This document shows, piece after piece, positions 8,068 to 17,195 of a DNA stretch of 64,000 nt; position 1 is the first letter of the stretch; each line of letters starts with the position of its first letter. Both the position numbers and the translations under genes were made by a program. This DNA comes from Actinoplanes subtropicus (lineage in GTDB: Bacteria; Actinomycetota; Actinomycetes; Mycobacteriales; Micromonosporaceae). The stretch is taken from the NCBI RefSeq assembly GCF_000721705.1, contig NZ_JOJL01000032.1, forward strand, positions 26,354 to 90,353, written 5' to 3'. The notes below the pieces were generated by a model. The model did not search any database, was not told the origin of the DNA, and worked only from the letters and a program-made list of their open reading frames with translations.

Positions 8068-9373
8068 GGTCGGCCCACACGGGTCCGTCGGGGTAGGCGT
8101 ACCGCTTCAGGGAGTCCGGGTGCATCTGGGCGCTCAGGCCGGGCGCGGTGGGTGCGACATACCGGCCGTCGACGATGCGTACCGGATCGACGAAGTGCTC
8201 GTGCAGGTGGTCGACGTACTCGATCACCCGGTCGGTCATCGTGCCGGAGACCGCGACGAAGTCGAACATCGACAGGTGCTGGACCATCTCGCACAGCCCG
8301 ACACCGCCGGCGTGCGGGCAGACCGGCACGCCGAACTTCGCGGCGAGCAGCAGGATCGCGATGTTCTCGTTGATCCCGCCCACCCGGGCCGAGTCGATCT
8401 GGACGATGTCCACCGCCCCGGCCTGCAACAGCTGCTTGAACATCACCCGGTTGGCGACGTGCTCGCCGGTCGCGACCTTGATCGGCCGCAGTGCGCTGCG
8501 CACGGCGGCGTGCCCCAGGATGTCGTCGGGCGAGGTGGGTTCCTCGATCCAGTACGGGTCGTACGGGGCCAGCCGGCGCATCCAGTCGATCGCCGGCTGC
8601 ACGTCCCAGCGCTGGTTGGCGTCGACCGCGATGCGGACGCCGTCGCCGACCGCCTCCCGGGCGGTCCGCATCCGGCGGATGTCGTCCTCGAGGGTGGCGC
8701 CGACCTTCAGCTTGATCTGGGCGAAGCCGTCGGCGACGGCCTCGCGGGCCAGCCGGGTGAGTTTCTCGTCGCTGTAGCCCAGCCAGCCCGGCGAGGTCGT
8801 GTACGCGGGGTAGCCGCGCTCCAGGAGCAGGTCGATCCGTTCCTGCCGCCCGGGTTCCGCGCGCCGCAGGATCTCCAACGCGTCGGCGGGGGTGAGCGCG
8901 TCGCTGAGCCAGCGGAAGTCGACCTGGTCGACGAGTTGCTCCGGCGACATCTCACCGAGGAGACGCCAGACGGGTTTCTCCGCCCGTTTGGCGGCCAGGT
9001 CCCAGGCGGCGTTGACGACGGCGCCGGTGGCCATGTGGATGACGCCCTTCTCCGGCCCGAGCCAGCGCAGCTGCGGGTCGTGGATCAGCGAGCGGGCGAA
9101 ACCGCCGAGGTCGTCGCAGATGTCGGCGACCGGGCGGCCGACCACGAACGGGGCCAGGGCGGCGATGGCGTTGGCCTGTATGTCGTTGCCGCGGCCGGTG
9201 GTGAACGCGAGGGCGTGACCCTCGTGCCCGTCGCCCGCGTCGGTGCGCAGCACCACGTACGCGGCCGAATAGTCCGGCTCCGGGTTCATCGCGTCCGAAC
9301 CATCCAGCTGTTCGGAGGTAGGGAAACGTACGTCCAGGACGTCCAGCGCGATGATGTGCGCGGAAGCAGGCAT
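8060..9373 (-). CDS. Enolase-superfamily L-fuconate dehydratase
   Basis: A 437-residue enzyme with the full mandelate-racemase-type catalytic set: K-x-K in AQIKLKVG, metal ligands in [14 protein letters not shown] and TGEHVANR, the Asp of VDIVQID, and the catalytic His in CPHAGGVG. The N-terminus ([28 protein letters not shown]) is characteristic of FucD-type L-fuconate dehydratases, about 435 residues long. The product is 2-keto-3-deoxy-L-fuconate. The ATG at 9373 has AGGAG 9 nt upstream. It lies 38 bases after the permease gene, inside the import-catabolism operon. This gene gives the strongest evidence for L-fucose as the operon's substrate. Confidence 0.92.
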   Translation of the reverse strand: MPASAHIIALDVLDVRFPTSEQLDGSDAMNPEPDYSAAYVVLRTDAGDGHEGHALAFTTGRGNDIQANAIAALAPFVVGRPVADICDDLGGFARSLIHDPQLRWLGPEKGVIHMATGAVVNAAWDLAAKRAEKPVWRLLGEMSPEQLVDQVDFRWLSDALTPADALEILRRAEPGRQERIDLLLERGYPAYTTSPGWLGYSDEKLTRLAREAVADGFAQIKLKVGATLEDDIRRMRTAREAVGDGVRIAVDANQRWDVQPAIDWMRRLAPYDPYWIEEPTSPDDILGHAAVRSALRPIKVATGEHVANRVMFKQLLQAGAVDIVQIDSARVGGINENIAILLLAAKFGVPVCPHAGGVGLCEMVQHLSMFDFVAVSGTMTDRVIEYVDHLHEHFVDPVRIVDGRYVAPTAPGLSAQMHPDSLKRYAYPDGPVWADRV

Positions 9374-9411
9374 GGTGCGGGCTCCTGTGGGGTGCGAGGC
9401 GGTCACGCGGC

Positions 9412-10440
9412 TCAGTCCTGGACCTTGCCGCCGGTGATCCGCGAGACGATCAGCGCGGCGAGGATGATCAGGCCGTTGAGGGCTCCGATCCATTGGGCGG
9501 GGATGCCGGCGAGGGTGAGCACGTTCTGGATCATGAACAGCAGCAGGATGCCGGTGAACGCGCCGAACATGGTGCCCTTGCCGCCGTTGAGGCTGATGCC
9601 GCCGATGACGGCCGCCGCGAAGACGGTGAAGATGTAGCCGTTGCCCTGGGCCGAGGCGACCGAGGCGAGCCGGCCGGACAGCAGCAGCCCGGCCAGCGCG
9701 GCCAGCACACTGCCGGTGACAATGACGATCCACAACACCCGGTCGGTACGGATACCGGCGGCCTTGGCAGCGTCGACGTTCCCGCCGATCGCGTACAGCG
9801 ACCGGCCGAAGCTCGTCCAGCCCAGCACGACGATCGCCACCGCGAACAGCGTCAGGCAGACCCAGATGGACGCCGGCACCCCGAACCATTCGGTCGTGCC
9901 CAGGTAGAGCATCGACGGCGGCAGGTGGAAGAAGGTCTGGCCGCCGGAGATCCCGGTCAGCGCACCCCGCAGCACGATCAGCATGCCGAGGGTGACGATG
10001 AAGCCGTTGAGCCCGAACCGGATGATCAGCATCGCGTTGATCACGCCGACGAGCGCCCCCACCGCGAGAGTCACCGGGATCGCCCACCCACCGGGCAGCA
10101 GACCGAGCCCATGCCCGGCACCGACCGGAACCACCAGCCAGGCGGCCACACCCGGGGCCAGGCCCATGGTCGACTCGAGCGACAGGTCCATCTTCTTGAC
10201 GATCAGGATCATCGTCTCGGCCAGCACCAGCAGCGCGATCTCGGACATCGTCTGCAGCACGTTCAGCAGGTTGTCCGGTTGCAGGAAGACCGGGCTGACG
10301 ATCTGCCCGACGATCGCGATGATCACGATCGCCGGGACGAGGGCGAGGTCACGCAGCCGCGCGAGGGGCACCCGGCCGCCGATCAGCCCCCGTTTCGCGG
10401 CCACGGGTGCGGGGGTTTCCGCGAGAGCGGTGTCAGGCAT
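9412..10440 (-). CDS. Sugar ABC transporter permease (RbsC/CUT2 type)
   Basis: A 342-residue membrane protein with about ten hydrophobic segments. The BPD_transp_2 landmarks are present: [22 protein letters not shown] near residue 75, a mid-region [17 protein letters not shown], and the ATPase-contact stretch [20 protein letters not shown] near residue 230. It forms the inner-membrane channel for the adjacent ATPase and lipoprotein. It overlaps the ATPase gene by 8 bases, and GGAAGGA precedes the ATG. Confidence 0.93.
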   Translation of the reverse strand: MPDTALAETPAPVAAKRGLIGGRVPLARLRDLALVPAIVIIAIVGQIVSPVFLQPDNLLNVLQTMSEIALLVLAETMILIVKKMDLSLESTMGLAPGVAAWLVVPVGAGHGLGLLPGGWAIPVTLAVGALVGVINAMLIIRFGLNGFIVTLGMLIVLRGALTGISGGQTFFHLPPSMLYLGTTEWFGVPASIWVCLTLFAVAIVVLGWTSFGRSLYAIGGNVDAAKAAGIRTDRVLWIVIVTGSVLAALAGLLLSGRLASVASAQGNGYIFTVFAAAVIGGISLNGGKGTMFGAFTGILLLFMIQNVLTLAGIPAQWIGALNGLIILAALIVSRITGGKVQD

Positions 10441-11992
10441 CGAGGTTCATTCCTTCCATGGCGGCCACCAGCTCGTGGTCGTGCCAGCCGCGGCCGATCT
10501 CGGCGGTCACCCGGCCCTGGAACATCACCAGGACCCGGTCGCACACGCGCAGGTCGTCCAACTCGTCCGAGGCGATCAGCACCCCGGCACCCGACTGGGC
10601 GGTCTGTTCCACCTTGTCGAGCAGGAACTCCTTGGACCGCACGTCGATACCGGCCGTCGGGTTGATCAGCACCAGCAGCCGCGGCTCGTCGGCCAGCGCC
10701 CGAGCCATCACGACCTTCTGCTGGTTACCACCGGACAGCCCGGAAACGGGCAGTTGCGGACTGGGCGTCTTGATCGCCAGGTTCTCGATCATGCCGGCGG
10801 CGAGTGCGTCCCGGCGGCGGCCGTCGATGAATCCATGCGGGCCCAGCTTGCCGGGTACGGAGAGCGTGCCGTTGTCGGCGACCGACATGTCCGGCACGAA
10901 ACCCTGATGGTGCCGGTCCTGCGGAACGAACCCGGCGCCGGCCGCGAGTGCGTCGGGAACGCTACCGGGCCGGGCGTGGCGCCCGGCTATCTCCACCCGG
11001 CCGGCGGCGGCCACCCGCAAGCCGACAATCGTCTCCGCGACCTCGGTGCGCCCGCTTCCGGCGGCACCGGCAAGTCCGACGATCTCGCCACTGGCGATGC
11101 GGAAGGAGATGTCTCGATAGGCGTCGGCGGCGGTCAGGGCGTCCACGTTCAAGGCCGCCGGGCCGGCGGCGTCGATCGTGCGCGTCCGGTCGTGCCGCTC
11201 GGTCGCCGCGTTCTCGCCGGTCATGGCGGCGACCAGGCCGGACCGGGGCAGGTCGGCCACCGGCGCGGTAACGATGTGCCGGGCGTCCCGGAACACCGTC
11301 ACCACGTCGCAGATCTCGTAGATCTCCTGCAGGTGGTGGCTGATGAACAGGAAGGTCACGCCTTGGGCCTGCAGGTCCCGGATGCGGCCGAACAACCGTT
11401 GGATCGCGGCGCCGTCCAGCTGGGCCGTGGGCTCGTCGAGGATGACGAAGCGCGCGCCGAACGACAGTGCCCGCGCGATTTCCACGAACTGCCGCTGCTC
11501 CACCGACAGGTCGCCGGCAAGTCTCGCCGGGTCGACGTCCACCGACCATGCCGCCAGCAGCTCGGCGGCCCGCCGCCGCAGCGCCGACCACTTGATCAGC
11601 CCGGTGCCGCCCCGGTCGTACCGGTTGAGGAAGAGGTTCTCGGCGACGGTGAGCGCCGGGATGATCGTCGACTTCTGGTAGACGCACGCCACCCGGCGCC
11701 GCCAGGCGTCCCGGTCGGCGAGCCCCGGCGCCGGCCGCCCGGCGAAGGTCACCGTGCCTTCGTCCGGCGCCTGCAGCCCGGTCAGGATCGACACGAGCGT
11801 GGACTTGCCGGCGCCGTTGCGGCCGACGAGAGCGTGCGTCTGTCCGGCCGCCACCGTGATACCGGCGTCGTCCAGGGCCACCGTCGGGCCGTACTTCTTC
11901 GTGACGCCCGTCGCCTGGACGACGGGCGGGTCCTCGGTGGCCCGCCCGTCGCCGGCTCGGGCGGGTGCGTCAGGCATCCCGTCCGCCTTCAT
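10433..11992 (-). CDS. Sugar ABC transporter ATPase, two NBDs (CUT2)
   Basis: A 519-residue fused dimer of nucleotide-binding domains. The first NBD has Walker A GRNGAGKST, a divergent signature LSVEQRQ and an intact Walker B VILDEPTA. The second has a degenerate Walker A (GAAGSGRTE), a full signature LSGGNQQK, and a Walker B reading LLVLINPTAG, so both the Asp and the catalytic Glu are replaced. One competent and one degenerate site is common in this class, but the INP variant is striking. An ATG at 11977 is an alternative start. The gene follows the binding protein by 21 bases. Confidence 0.92.
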   Translation of the reverse strand: MKADGMPDAPARAGDGRATEDPPVVQATGVTKKYGPTVALDDAGITVAAGQTHALVGRNGAGKSTLVSILTGLQAPDEGTVTFAGRPAPGLADRDAWRRRVACVYQKSTIIPALTVAENLFLNRYDRGGTGLIKWSALRRRAAELLAAWSVDVDPARLAGDLSVEQRQFVEIARALSFGARFVILDEPTAQLDGAAIQRLFGRIRDLQAQGVTFLFISHHLQEIYEICDVVTVFRDARHIVTAPVADLPRSGLVAAMTGENAATERHDRTRTIDAAGPAALNVDALTAADAYRDISFRIASGEIVGLAGAAGSGRTEVAETIVGLRVAAAGRVEIAGRHARPGSVPDALAAGAGFVPQDRHHQGFVPDMSVADNGTLSVPGKLGPHGFIDGRRRDALAAGMIENLAIKTPSPQLPVSGLSGGNQQKVVMARALADEPRLLVLINPTAGIDVRSKEFLLDKVEQTAQSGAGVLIASDELDDLRVCDRVLVMFQGRVTAEIGRGWHDHELVAAMEGMNLDA

Positions 11993-12013
11993 CCTTTATC
12001 GGCTCAGCCTTCA

Positions 12014-13081
12014 TCAGCCGAGGTTGTTGCCCCACAGCGACTTGTCGTCGCTCTTGAGGCTGGCGACGCCGCCGTAGGTCGCGCCGTCCCGGGTGACCAG
12101 CGGAGCGGAGAGCTGGTCCTCCAGGACGCCGTCGCGGACCTGGATGATCGTGCTGTTGTGGTCGGTCGGGCCCGGCTTGAACGTCTGCCCGGCGATGGCC
12201 GCCTTCACGTAGAACAGCGCGTACTTGGCGTACAGGTCGGCCGGCTGCGACACGGTGGCGTCGATCTGACCCGCCGCGATGTCCTTGAGCTCCTCGGGGA
12301 TGCCGTCGTTGGACACCACGAAGACGTGTTTCGGGTCGTCCGGCGCGACCAGCAGATTCTTCTGCTTGAGCAGTTGCAGGGTGCCGGAAAGGGCGAAGCT
12401 GGACTCCATGTAGACGCCGCGGATGTCCGGGTTCGCGGTCAGGTCGGTCTGCAGCTTCTGCGCGGCGGTCGCGCCGTCCCAGTTGGTCGCCTCGCCGAAC
12501 ACCTTGATCTGCGGATAGTTCGTTTTCATGCACTCGTTGAACGCGTCGGTCCGGTCCCGGCCGTTGATCGAGTCGAGGCCGCCCTCGAGCATGACGACCT
12601 TGCCCTTGCCGGCGAGCTTGGTGCCCAGGAACTGGCACGCCTTGGTGCCGTAGGCCTTGTTGTCCGCCCGCACCACCATCGCGACGCTGCCCGAGTCGGG
12701 CCGGGTGTCCACCGTGACCACCGGGATCTTCTTGGCGGCCAGCTGATCGAGCGCCGGCGCGATCGCCGCGGTGTCCTGCGGCGCCATCACCACGCCCTTG
12801 ACCCCCTGGCTCATGAAGGTCTGCACGTTCGCGGTCAGCTTCGCGACATCGTTCTGCGAGTTGGTCGTCTTGAGCGTCAGCCCCAGTTGGTCACCGAACT
12901 GGGGGGTGTACTTGATGAAGGAGTTCCAGAAGTCGGTGTCCGAGCGGGGATAGTCCACGCCCACGACGGGCTTGCTGCTGTCTGCGGTGGTCGCGGAGTC
13001 CCGGTTGCAGCCGCTCACGAACATCAGCGCAACGGCGGCGGTGGCGGCGGCGGTGGCACGGAGGACGGATATGTGGTTCAT
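12014..13081 (-). CDS. Sugar ABC transporter substrate-binding lipoprotein (RbsB type)
   Basis: A 355-residue lipoprotein with a hydrophobic signal ending in the lipobox FVSGC (Cys25). The mature part is a periplasmic-binding-protein type 1 fold: VVGVDYPRSDTDFWNSFIKYTP, then GVKGVVMAPQDTAAIAPALDQLAAKKIPVVTVD, a classical hinge-region motif. It is the first gene of the ten-gene minus-strand operon and is preceded by GGAAAG. Given the downstream pathway, it probably binds L-fucose. A TGGACA/TATAAA promoter lies 90-120 bases upstream. Confidence 0.92.
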   Translation of the reverse strand: MNHISVLRATAAATAAVALMFVSGCNRDSATTADSSKPVVGVDYPRSDTDFWNSFIKYTPQFGDQLGLTLKTTNSQNDVAKLTANVQTFMSQGVKGVVMAPQDTAAIAPALDQLAAKKIPVVTVDTRPDSGSVAMVVRADNKAYGTKACQFLGTKLAGKGKVVMLEGGLDSINGRDRTDAFNECMKTNYPQIKVFGEATNWDGATAAQKLQTDLTANPDIRGVYMESSFALSGTLQLLKQKNLLVAPDDPKHVFVVSNDGIPEELKDIAAGQIDATVSQPADLYAKYALFYVKAAIAGQTFKPGPTDHNSTIIQVRDGVLEDQLSAPLVTRDGATYGGVASLKSDDKSLWGNNLG

Positions 13082-13161
13082 CGCTGCTCTTTCCTGCTGG
13101 TGGGCAGACGGACGGGCGATGTTTCAGAGCCGAGAACGTCGTGTGACGGGCTCGGTGGGAC

Positions 13162-13200
13162 ATGGGATGTATTTATAGCCGCCAGATCAAGGCGTGTCCA
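13162..13200 (-). promoter_or_regulatory. Promoter and overlapping operator of the fucose operon
   Basis: On the minus strand TGGACA (13200-13195), 17 bases, then TATAAA (13177-13172), three bases, then ATCCCAT (13168-13162). The last element should cover the start of transcription and is flanked as ACAT-CCC-ATGT. The same spacing recurs at 13460-13498 and 28346-28384. It lies about 80 bases before the binding-protein ATG. Confidence 0.75.
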
Positions 13201-13214
13201 TCATGTCACTCACC

Positions 13215-13230
13215 TGACTTCAGAAAGTCA
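13215..13230. promoter_or_regulatory. Inverted repeat upstream of the fucose promoter
   Basis: TGACTT (13215-13220) and AAGTCA (13225-13230) form a perfect inverted repeat around four bases. It is placed 15 bases upstream of the -35 of the fucose operon, a position suited to a regulator. Another AAGTCA lies at 13275-13280. The regulator is unknown. Confidence 0.45.
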
Positions 13231-13279
13231 ATCTATGCACCTTTTGCTAGGAAAGTGCCTTCTTGAGAGTCTGTAAGTC

Positions 13280-13286
13280 ATCCCAT
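13280..13286 (+). promoter_or_regulatory. ATCCCAT operator copy b
   Basis: ATCCCAT followed by CTTTGC matches a site before the second fucosidase (minus strand at 28265-28259, also followed by CTTTGC). No -10/-35 of the shared design precedes it, so it looks like an accessory operator. Confidence 0.5.
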
Positions 13287-13373
13287 CTTTGCCGTCGACA
13301 TCAGCGATGACGCGGCATTGGTCCCCAACCAGTCTTTGCCGGACGAGCGCTGGCCCGGTCGCCGGGCCTAAAG

Positions 13374-13380
13374 ATCCCAT
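13374..13380 (+). promoter_or_regulatory. ATCCCAT operator copy c
   Basis: AAAGATCCCATGTCTTG is a fourth copy of the heptamer in this intergenic region, about 80 bases before the promoter of the secreted fucosidase. It has no promoter hexamers of its own. Confidence 0.45.
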
Positions 13381-13459
13381 GTCTTGAGGAAGACGCGCAG
13401 AAGCGTCAATGACATGAACGCCTCAAAGCGGGTCTTTAAGGACAATCTCGCGAGCCCTC

Positions 13460-13498
13460 TGGACATGATCGAACGCTGCCGATATAAATCGATCCCAT
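13460..13498 (+). promoter_or_regulatory. Promoter and operator of the secreted GH29 gene
   Basis: TGGACA (13460-13465), 17 bases, TATAAA (13483-13488), three bases, ATCCCAT (13492-13498). This is the same design as the divergent fucose-operon promoter. It would give a leader of about 180 bases before the fucosidase ATG at 13677. Confidence 0.72.
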
Positions 13499-13676
13499 GA
13501 TTCGCAACACGGCGTTCACATCTCGATCACACTCGTGAGATCGGCCAACCGCCAGGGCCGCTCGGCGTAGCGGGACACACTCGACGCCTGCGGCAATCCT
13601 TCCGTTCATTTCGCCGGGCCACTCGCACGTCGGGCATGCGCAACACGGAATTGTCTGCCATGAATTGGAGAATCCG

Positions 13677-15905
13677 ATGACACAGCCCCTCAGCAGACGC
13701 ACATTCATCATCGGCACGGCCGGGCTCGCCGCCGCGGCGGCGGCCGGCGCGGCATGGGAGCCCGGAAGCGCCGAGGCCGCCGCCCCGTACACCGCTTCCT
13801 GGCCGTCGGTCGACACCCACCCGCCGGCTCCGGAGTGGTTCCAGGACGCCAAGTTCGGCATCTACTTCCACTGGGGCGTGTTCAGCGTGCCCGCCTACGG
13901 CGACGAGTGGTACCCGCGCAGGATGTACATCAGTGGCGACGCCTGCAACACGCACCATGTCGCCACGTATGGCCAACCGTCCGCGTGGCCGTACCACAAC
14001 TTCATCAATGGGGCCAACGATCTCAACGGCAACTTCACCAAGTTCGCGCCGAAGCTGAAGTCGGCCGGCGGAAACTTCGACCCCAACGAGTGGGCCCAGC
14101 TCTTCGTCGACGCGGGCGCACGGTTCGCCGGCCCGGTCGCCGAGCACCACGACGGCTTCTCGATGTGGAACAGCCAGGTCAACGAGTGGAACTCGGTCGC
14201 CAAGGGGCCGCAGCTCGACCTGCTGAACCTGTTCGGCACGGCGATCCGGGCCAAGAACCTGAAGCTGCTGGTGGCCATGCACCACGCGTACCACTTCAAC
14301 GGCTACTACGACCACGTGCCCGCGCAGTCCGATCCCAGTCTGCAGAAGCTGTACGGACAGCTGGGCACGACGGCGGAGAACCAGCTGTGGTACGACAAGC
14401 TCAAGGAGGTCATCGACCGGGCGCAGCCGGACATCCTCTGGGAGGACTTCGACCTCAACCTGGTCGACGAGACGCAGCGGCTGAACTTCCTGTCCTACTA
14501 CTACAACCAGGCCAGCGGCTGGGGTAAAGAGGTCGTCGCCACCTACAAGGACGGCTTCGACAACAAGGGCGAGGTCTTCGATTACGAGCGCGGCGGACCG
14601 GCCGACCTCACCACACCGTATTGGCTGACCGACGACAGCATCTCCAGTTCCAGCTGGTGCTACACGGTCGGCATCGGCTACTACAGCACGCAGCAGATGC
14701 TGCACTCGCTGATCGACCGGGTCAGCAAGAACGGCAACATGCTGCTCAACATCGCCCCGATGGCCGACGGCACCATTCCTCAGGGCCAGAAGGACATCCT
14801 GCTCGGCATGGGGGACTACCTCGGCCGCTTCGGTGAGTCGATCTACTCGACCCGCGCCTGGACCGCCTACGGCGAGGGCCCGACGCAGATGGGCGGCGGC
14901 TCGTTCACCACTCCGCGGGCCGGCACCGCGCAGGACATCCGGTTCACCCGCGACAAGACCAACACCGTGCTGTACGCGACGGTCCTCGGCTGGCCCGGTA
15001 GCACACTGACCATCGCCACGCTCAACTCCACGCGGATCGACCTCTCCTCGCTGACCTCGGTGCGGCTGCTCAACTCGACCGCCGGCAGCTACACGAACCT
15101 GGCCACCCCGACGCAGGACGCGACGGGACTGCACGTGACTCTGCCGTCGTCGGCACCGTTCTCCGCCCTCGCGTACGTGGTCAAGTTCACCTTCTCCGGC
15201 CCGATCCCGGCCCTTCAGCCCGCCGCCACGGCGATGGTCTTCAAAGACGTCAACAACGCCGGTGGCAGCGCCCGGCTCACCCTCGGCAGCTACACCGCCG
15301 GCCAGTTGTCCGCGGCCGGGATGCCCACCCAGAGCATCTCCTCGCTGAAGCTCACCGCCGGGTACCAGATCATCGGCTACTCCGGCGACAACTTCACCGG
15401 CACCGCCTGGACCTTCACCGCCGACAACCCGGATTTGCGGAACACCGGCAACAACGACGCGATCGTCTCCCTGAAGGTGCAGTTCAACCCGGCGACCTAC
15501 GTCAAGATTACGAACGTCACCGACGGGCTGGTGCTCGACAGCGGCGGCAACGTCGCGAGCGGTTCCAACCTCAAGCAATGGACCTGGAACGGCAGCACCA
15601 ACCTGCAATGGCAGGCCGTCGAGCTGGGCAACGGCTACTACAAGCTGGTCAACCGGACCAACGGCATGGTCGCCGACGGGTGGGGCGCCACCAGCAACGG
15701 CTCCCCGGCCCAGCAGGCGCCCTGGAACGGCGGCACCAACCAGCAATGGCTCATCACCGACCAGGGCAACGGCCGGTACCGGATCGCCAACCGGACCACC
15801 GGCCTGGTCCTCGACGGCGGCGGTGCCGTCGCCGAGGGCTCGATCACCAAACAGTGGAGCGCGGACAGCAGCACCAACCTGCAGTGGACCTTCACCGCGC
15901 TCTGA
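13677..15905 (+). CDS. Secreted GH29 alpha-L-fucosidase with ricin-type lectin tail
   Basis: A 742-residue exported enzyme that should release L-fucose from glycans. A Tat signal (SRRTFIIGTAG) is followed from residue 45 by a GH29 barrel: FQDAKFGIYFHWG, AEHHDGFSMWNS, and the strand PDILWEDFD that holds the likely nucleophile. After a beta-sandwich (to about residue 500) comes a segment resembling a beta/gamma-crystallin fold (residues 505-600). A ricin-B/CBM13 trefoil with repeated Q-W motifs forms the last 135 residues. The ATG at 13677 has GGAG 7 nt upstream; an earlier in-frame ATG at 13665 precedes the signal and is rejected. It is divergent from the fucose importer and carries the same promoter type, so co-induction is inferred. 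Confidence 0.92.
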   Translation: MTQPLSRRTFIIGTAGLAAAAAAGAAWEPGSAEAAAPYTASWPSVDTHPPAPEWFQDAKFGIYFHWGVFSVPAYGDEWYPRRMYISGDACNTHHVATYGQPSAWPYHNFINGANDLNGNFTKFAPKLKSAGGNFDPNEWAQLFVDAGARFAGPVAEHHDGFSMWNSQVNEWNSVAKGPQLDLLNLFGTAIRAKNLKLLVAMHHAYHFNGYYDHVPAQSDPSLQKLYGQLGTTAENQLWYDKLKEVIDRAQPDILWEDFDLNLVDETQRLNFLSYYYNQASGWGKEVVATYKDGFDNKGEVFDYERGGPADLTTPYWLTDDSISSSSWCYTVGIGYYSTQQMLHSLIDRVSKNGNMLLNIAPMADGTIPQGQKDILLGMGDYLGRFGESIYSTRAWTAYGEGPTQMGGGSFTTPRAGTAQDIRFTRDKTNTVLYATVLGWPGSTLTIATLNSTRIDLSSLTSVRLLNSTAGSYTNLATPTQDATGLHVTLPSSAPFSALAYVVKFTFSGPIPALQPAATAMVFKDVNNAGGSARLTLGSYTAGQLSAAGMPTQSISSLKLTAGYQIIGYSGDNFTGTAWTFTADNPDLRNTGNNDAIVSLKVQFNPATYVKITNVTDGLVLDSGGNVASGSNLKQWTWNGSTNLQWQAVELGNGYYKLVNRTNGMVADGWGATSNGSPAQQAPWNGGTNQQWLITDQGNGRYRIANRTTGLVLDGGGAVAEGSITKQWSADSSTNLQWTFTAL

Positions 15906-15913
15906 CCGCGGTC

Positions 15914-15932
15914 CGGCCGCCTGGGACGGCCG
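15914..15932. terminator. Possible hairpin between convergent genes
   Basis: CGGCCG (15914-15919) and CGGCCG (15927-15932) can pair around a seven-base loop. The hairpin lies in the 77 bases between the convergent fucosidase and dehydratase genes. It is a weak stem without a T-tract. Confidence 0.3.
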
Positions 15933-15982
15933 CGCGCGCGTCGTCGTCGAAGGTCGCCCGGAAGCGATCACCGATCTGTGTG

Positions 15983-17134
15983 TCATCGGACGGGCTGGGC
16001 GAGCAGTTGGCGGCCGGCCCGTTCGTGCCGTACGTGCGGACCCCGTAGGGCGACGCGGTGCTCAGGGCGGCCGAGCGCCTGGATGACCGGCTCGTCGACG
16101 GTGATCCCGAGCCCGGGTGAGTCGCCGAGGACGAATGCGCCGTCCTCGACGTCCAGGTCGAGGGTCAGGCCGGTGGGCGTGTCGAGGTTCTGCAGCTCGA
16201 CGGCGAGGTGGTTGGGAACGGCGGTGGCGGCGTGCACGAGTGGTACGGGGGTGGTGCCGATCGGGCTGACCGGCAGGTCGTGGGCGTGTGCCAGGGCGGC
16301 GACGCGCAGGAAGTGGGTGACGCCCCAGCCGGCGCCGATCTGGACGATGTCGACGGCGCCGGCGGCGAGCAAGGGCCGGTACTGCTCCAGGCCGGTCAGG
16401 TTCTCGCCGGTCGCGACGGCGGCTCGGATGCCGCGGCCGACGGCGGCCAGCCCTTCGGCGTCCCACCGGCGGACCGGTTCCTCGATCCAGGTCAGGTCGA
16501 GGCTGCGCTCCAGCTCGGCGACGTGCCGGACGGCCTCCTTGCGGGTCCAGAACTCGTTGGCGTCCAGCATCAGGCCCGGCCGTCGCTCTCCCGTGGACTC
16601 GGCCAGCACGTCGTGGACGAGGTGCAGGCGGCGGCGGTCGTCGTCGAGGTTCCGGCCGCCCTTGAGCTTGGCGGCCCGCAGACCCCGTTCGGCGTATCGG
16701 CGGTAGACGGTCACCAGGTCGTCGTCGGAGAGGCCGAAGTCGAGGCCGGAGGCGTACGCGGGAACGACCCGGTCGCGGCCGCCGAGCAGCCGCCACAGGG
16801 GTTCGCCGGCGGCCTTCGCCTTGATGTCCCAGAGGGCGGTGTCCAGCGCGCCGATGGTGCCGAACACGGCGCCGGCGTGCCCCGCCTTGAAGGTGTGCCG
16901 GAGCATGCGGTCGTACAGCGTCGCGACGCACCGAGGGTCCTCGCCGTCGATCGCCGCGAAGACCGTATCGATCTCGATGTGGGGACCGAGTCCCACGCCG
17001 GTGATGCCCGCATCGGTGTCGACGAGAACGACCGGTACCCCGGTCACCCCGTCGGTGATCAACCCGTTGGCGTCGCCGACCGGGCGTCCCCAGTCCAGGA
17101 CGGTGGTCAGCGTACGGAAGCCGGTGATGCGCAT
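15983..17134 (-). CDS. Enolase-superfamily enzyme lacking the usual His-Asp dyad
   Basis: A 383-residue member of the mandelate racemase/muconate-lactonizing family. The K-x-K pair (KLK, 156-158) and metal ligands (LDANEFW near 191, WIEEP 218-219, TGEN near 244) are present. Where the family has QPD/QID and a catalytic His (PHG), this protein has VDIVQIGAGWG and SPIGTTP, so both members of the His-Asp dyad appear to be missing. Lysine-only chemistry or an altered reaction is therefore possible. The ATG at 17134 has GAAAGG 6 nt upstream. It is the last gene of a CUT1 importer operon, 61 bases after the permease. A sugar-acid dehydratase or epimerase acting on the imported sugar is the default guess. 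Confidence 0.8.
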   Translation of the reverse strand: MRITGFRTLTTVLDWGRPVGDANGLITDGVTGVPVVLVDTDAGITGVGLGPHIEIDTVFAAIDGEDPRCVATLYDRMLRHTFKAGHAGAVFGTIGALDTALWDIKAKAAGEPLWRLLGGRDRVVPAYASGLDFGLSDDDLVTVYRRYAERGLRAAKLKGGRNLDDDRRRLHLVHDVLAESTGERRPGLMLDANEFWTRKEAVRHVAELERSLDLTWIEEPVRRWDAEGLAAVGRGIRAAVATGENLTGLEQYRPLLAAGAVDIVQIGAGWGVTHFLRVAALAHAHDLPVSPIGTTPVPLVHAATAVPNHLAVELQNLDTPTGLTLDLDVEDGAFVLGDSPGLGITVDEPVIQALGRPEHRVALRGPHVRHERAGRQLLAQPVR

Positions 17135-17195
17135 GTCAGCCTTTCGTGGAGCTGGCGGTGCCCCGGTCGGCACGGTGGCGTCGAACGTGAGGGAC

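Larger units (their letters stand above)
13082..13676. other. Divergent regulatory region between fucose operon and fucosidase gene
   Basis: These 595 bases carry no credible gene. They hold two divergent promoters of the same design, two more copies of ATCCCAT, and one inverted repeat, all listed separately. The rest shows no recognisable structure. Sharing such a region suggests that the importer/catabolism operon and the secreted fucosidase respond to the same signal. Confidence 0.75.

Noticed and set aside
9983..13276. A 1097-codon plus-strand open frame opposite the fucose importer genes
   Set aside because: It mirrors the minus-strand ATPase and binding-protein genes, has no domains or good ribosome-binding site, and is low-complexity, as expected of an antisense frame in high-GC DNA.
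13082..13676. A short gene at 13436-13861 on the minus strand
   Set aside because: It overlaps the start and signal peptide of the GH29 gene on the other strand and contains no recognisable domain.
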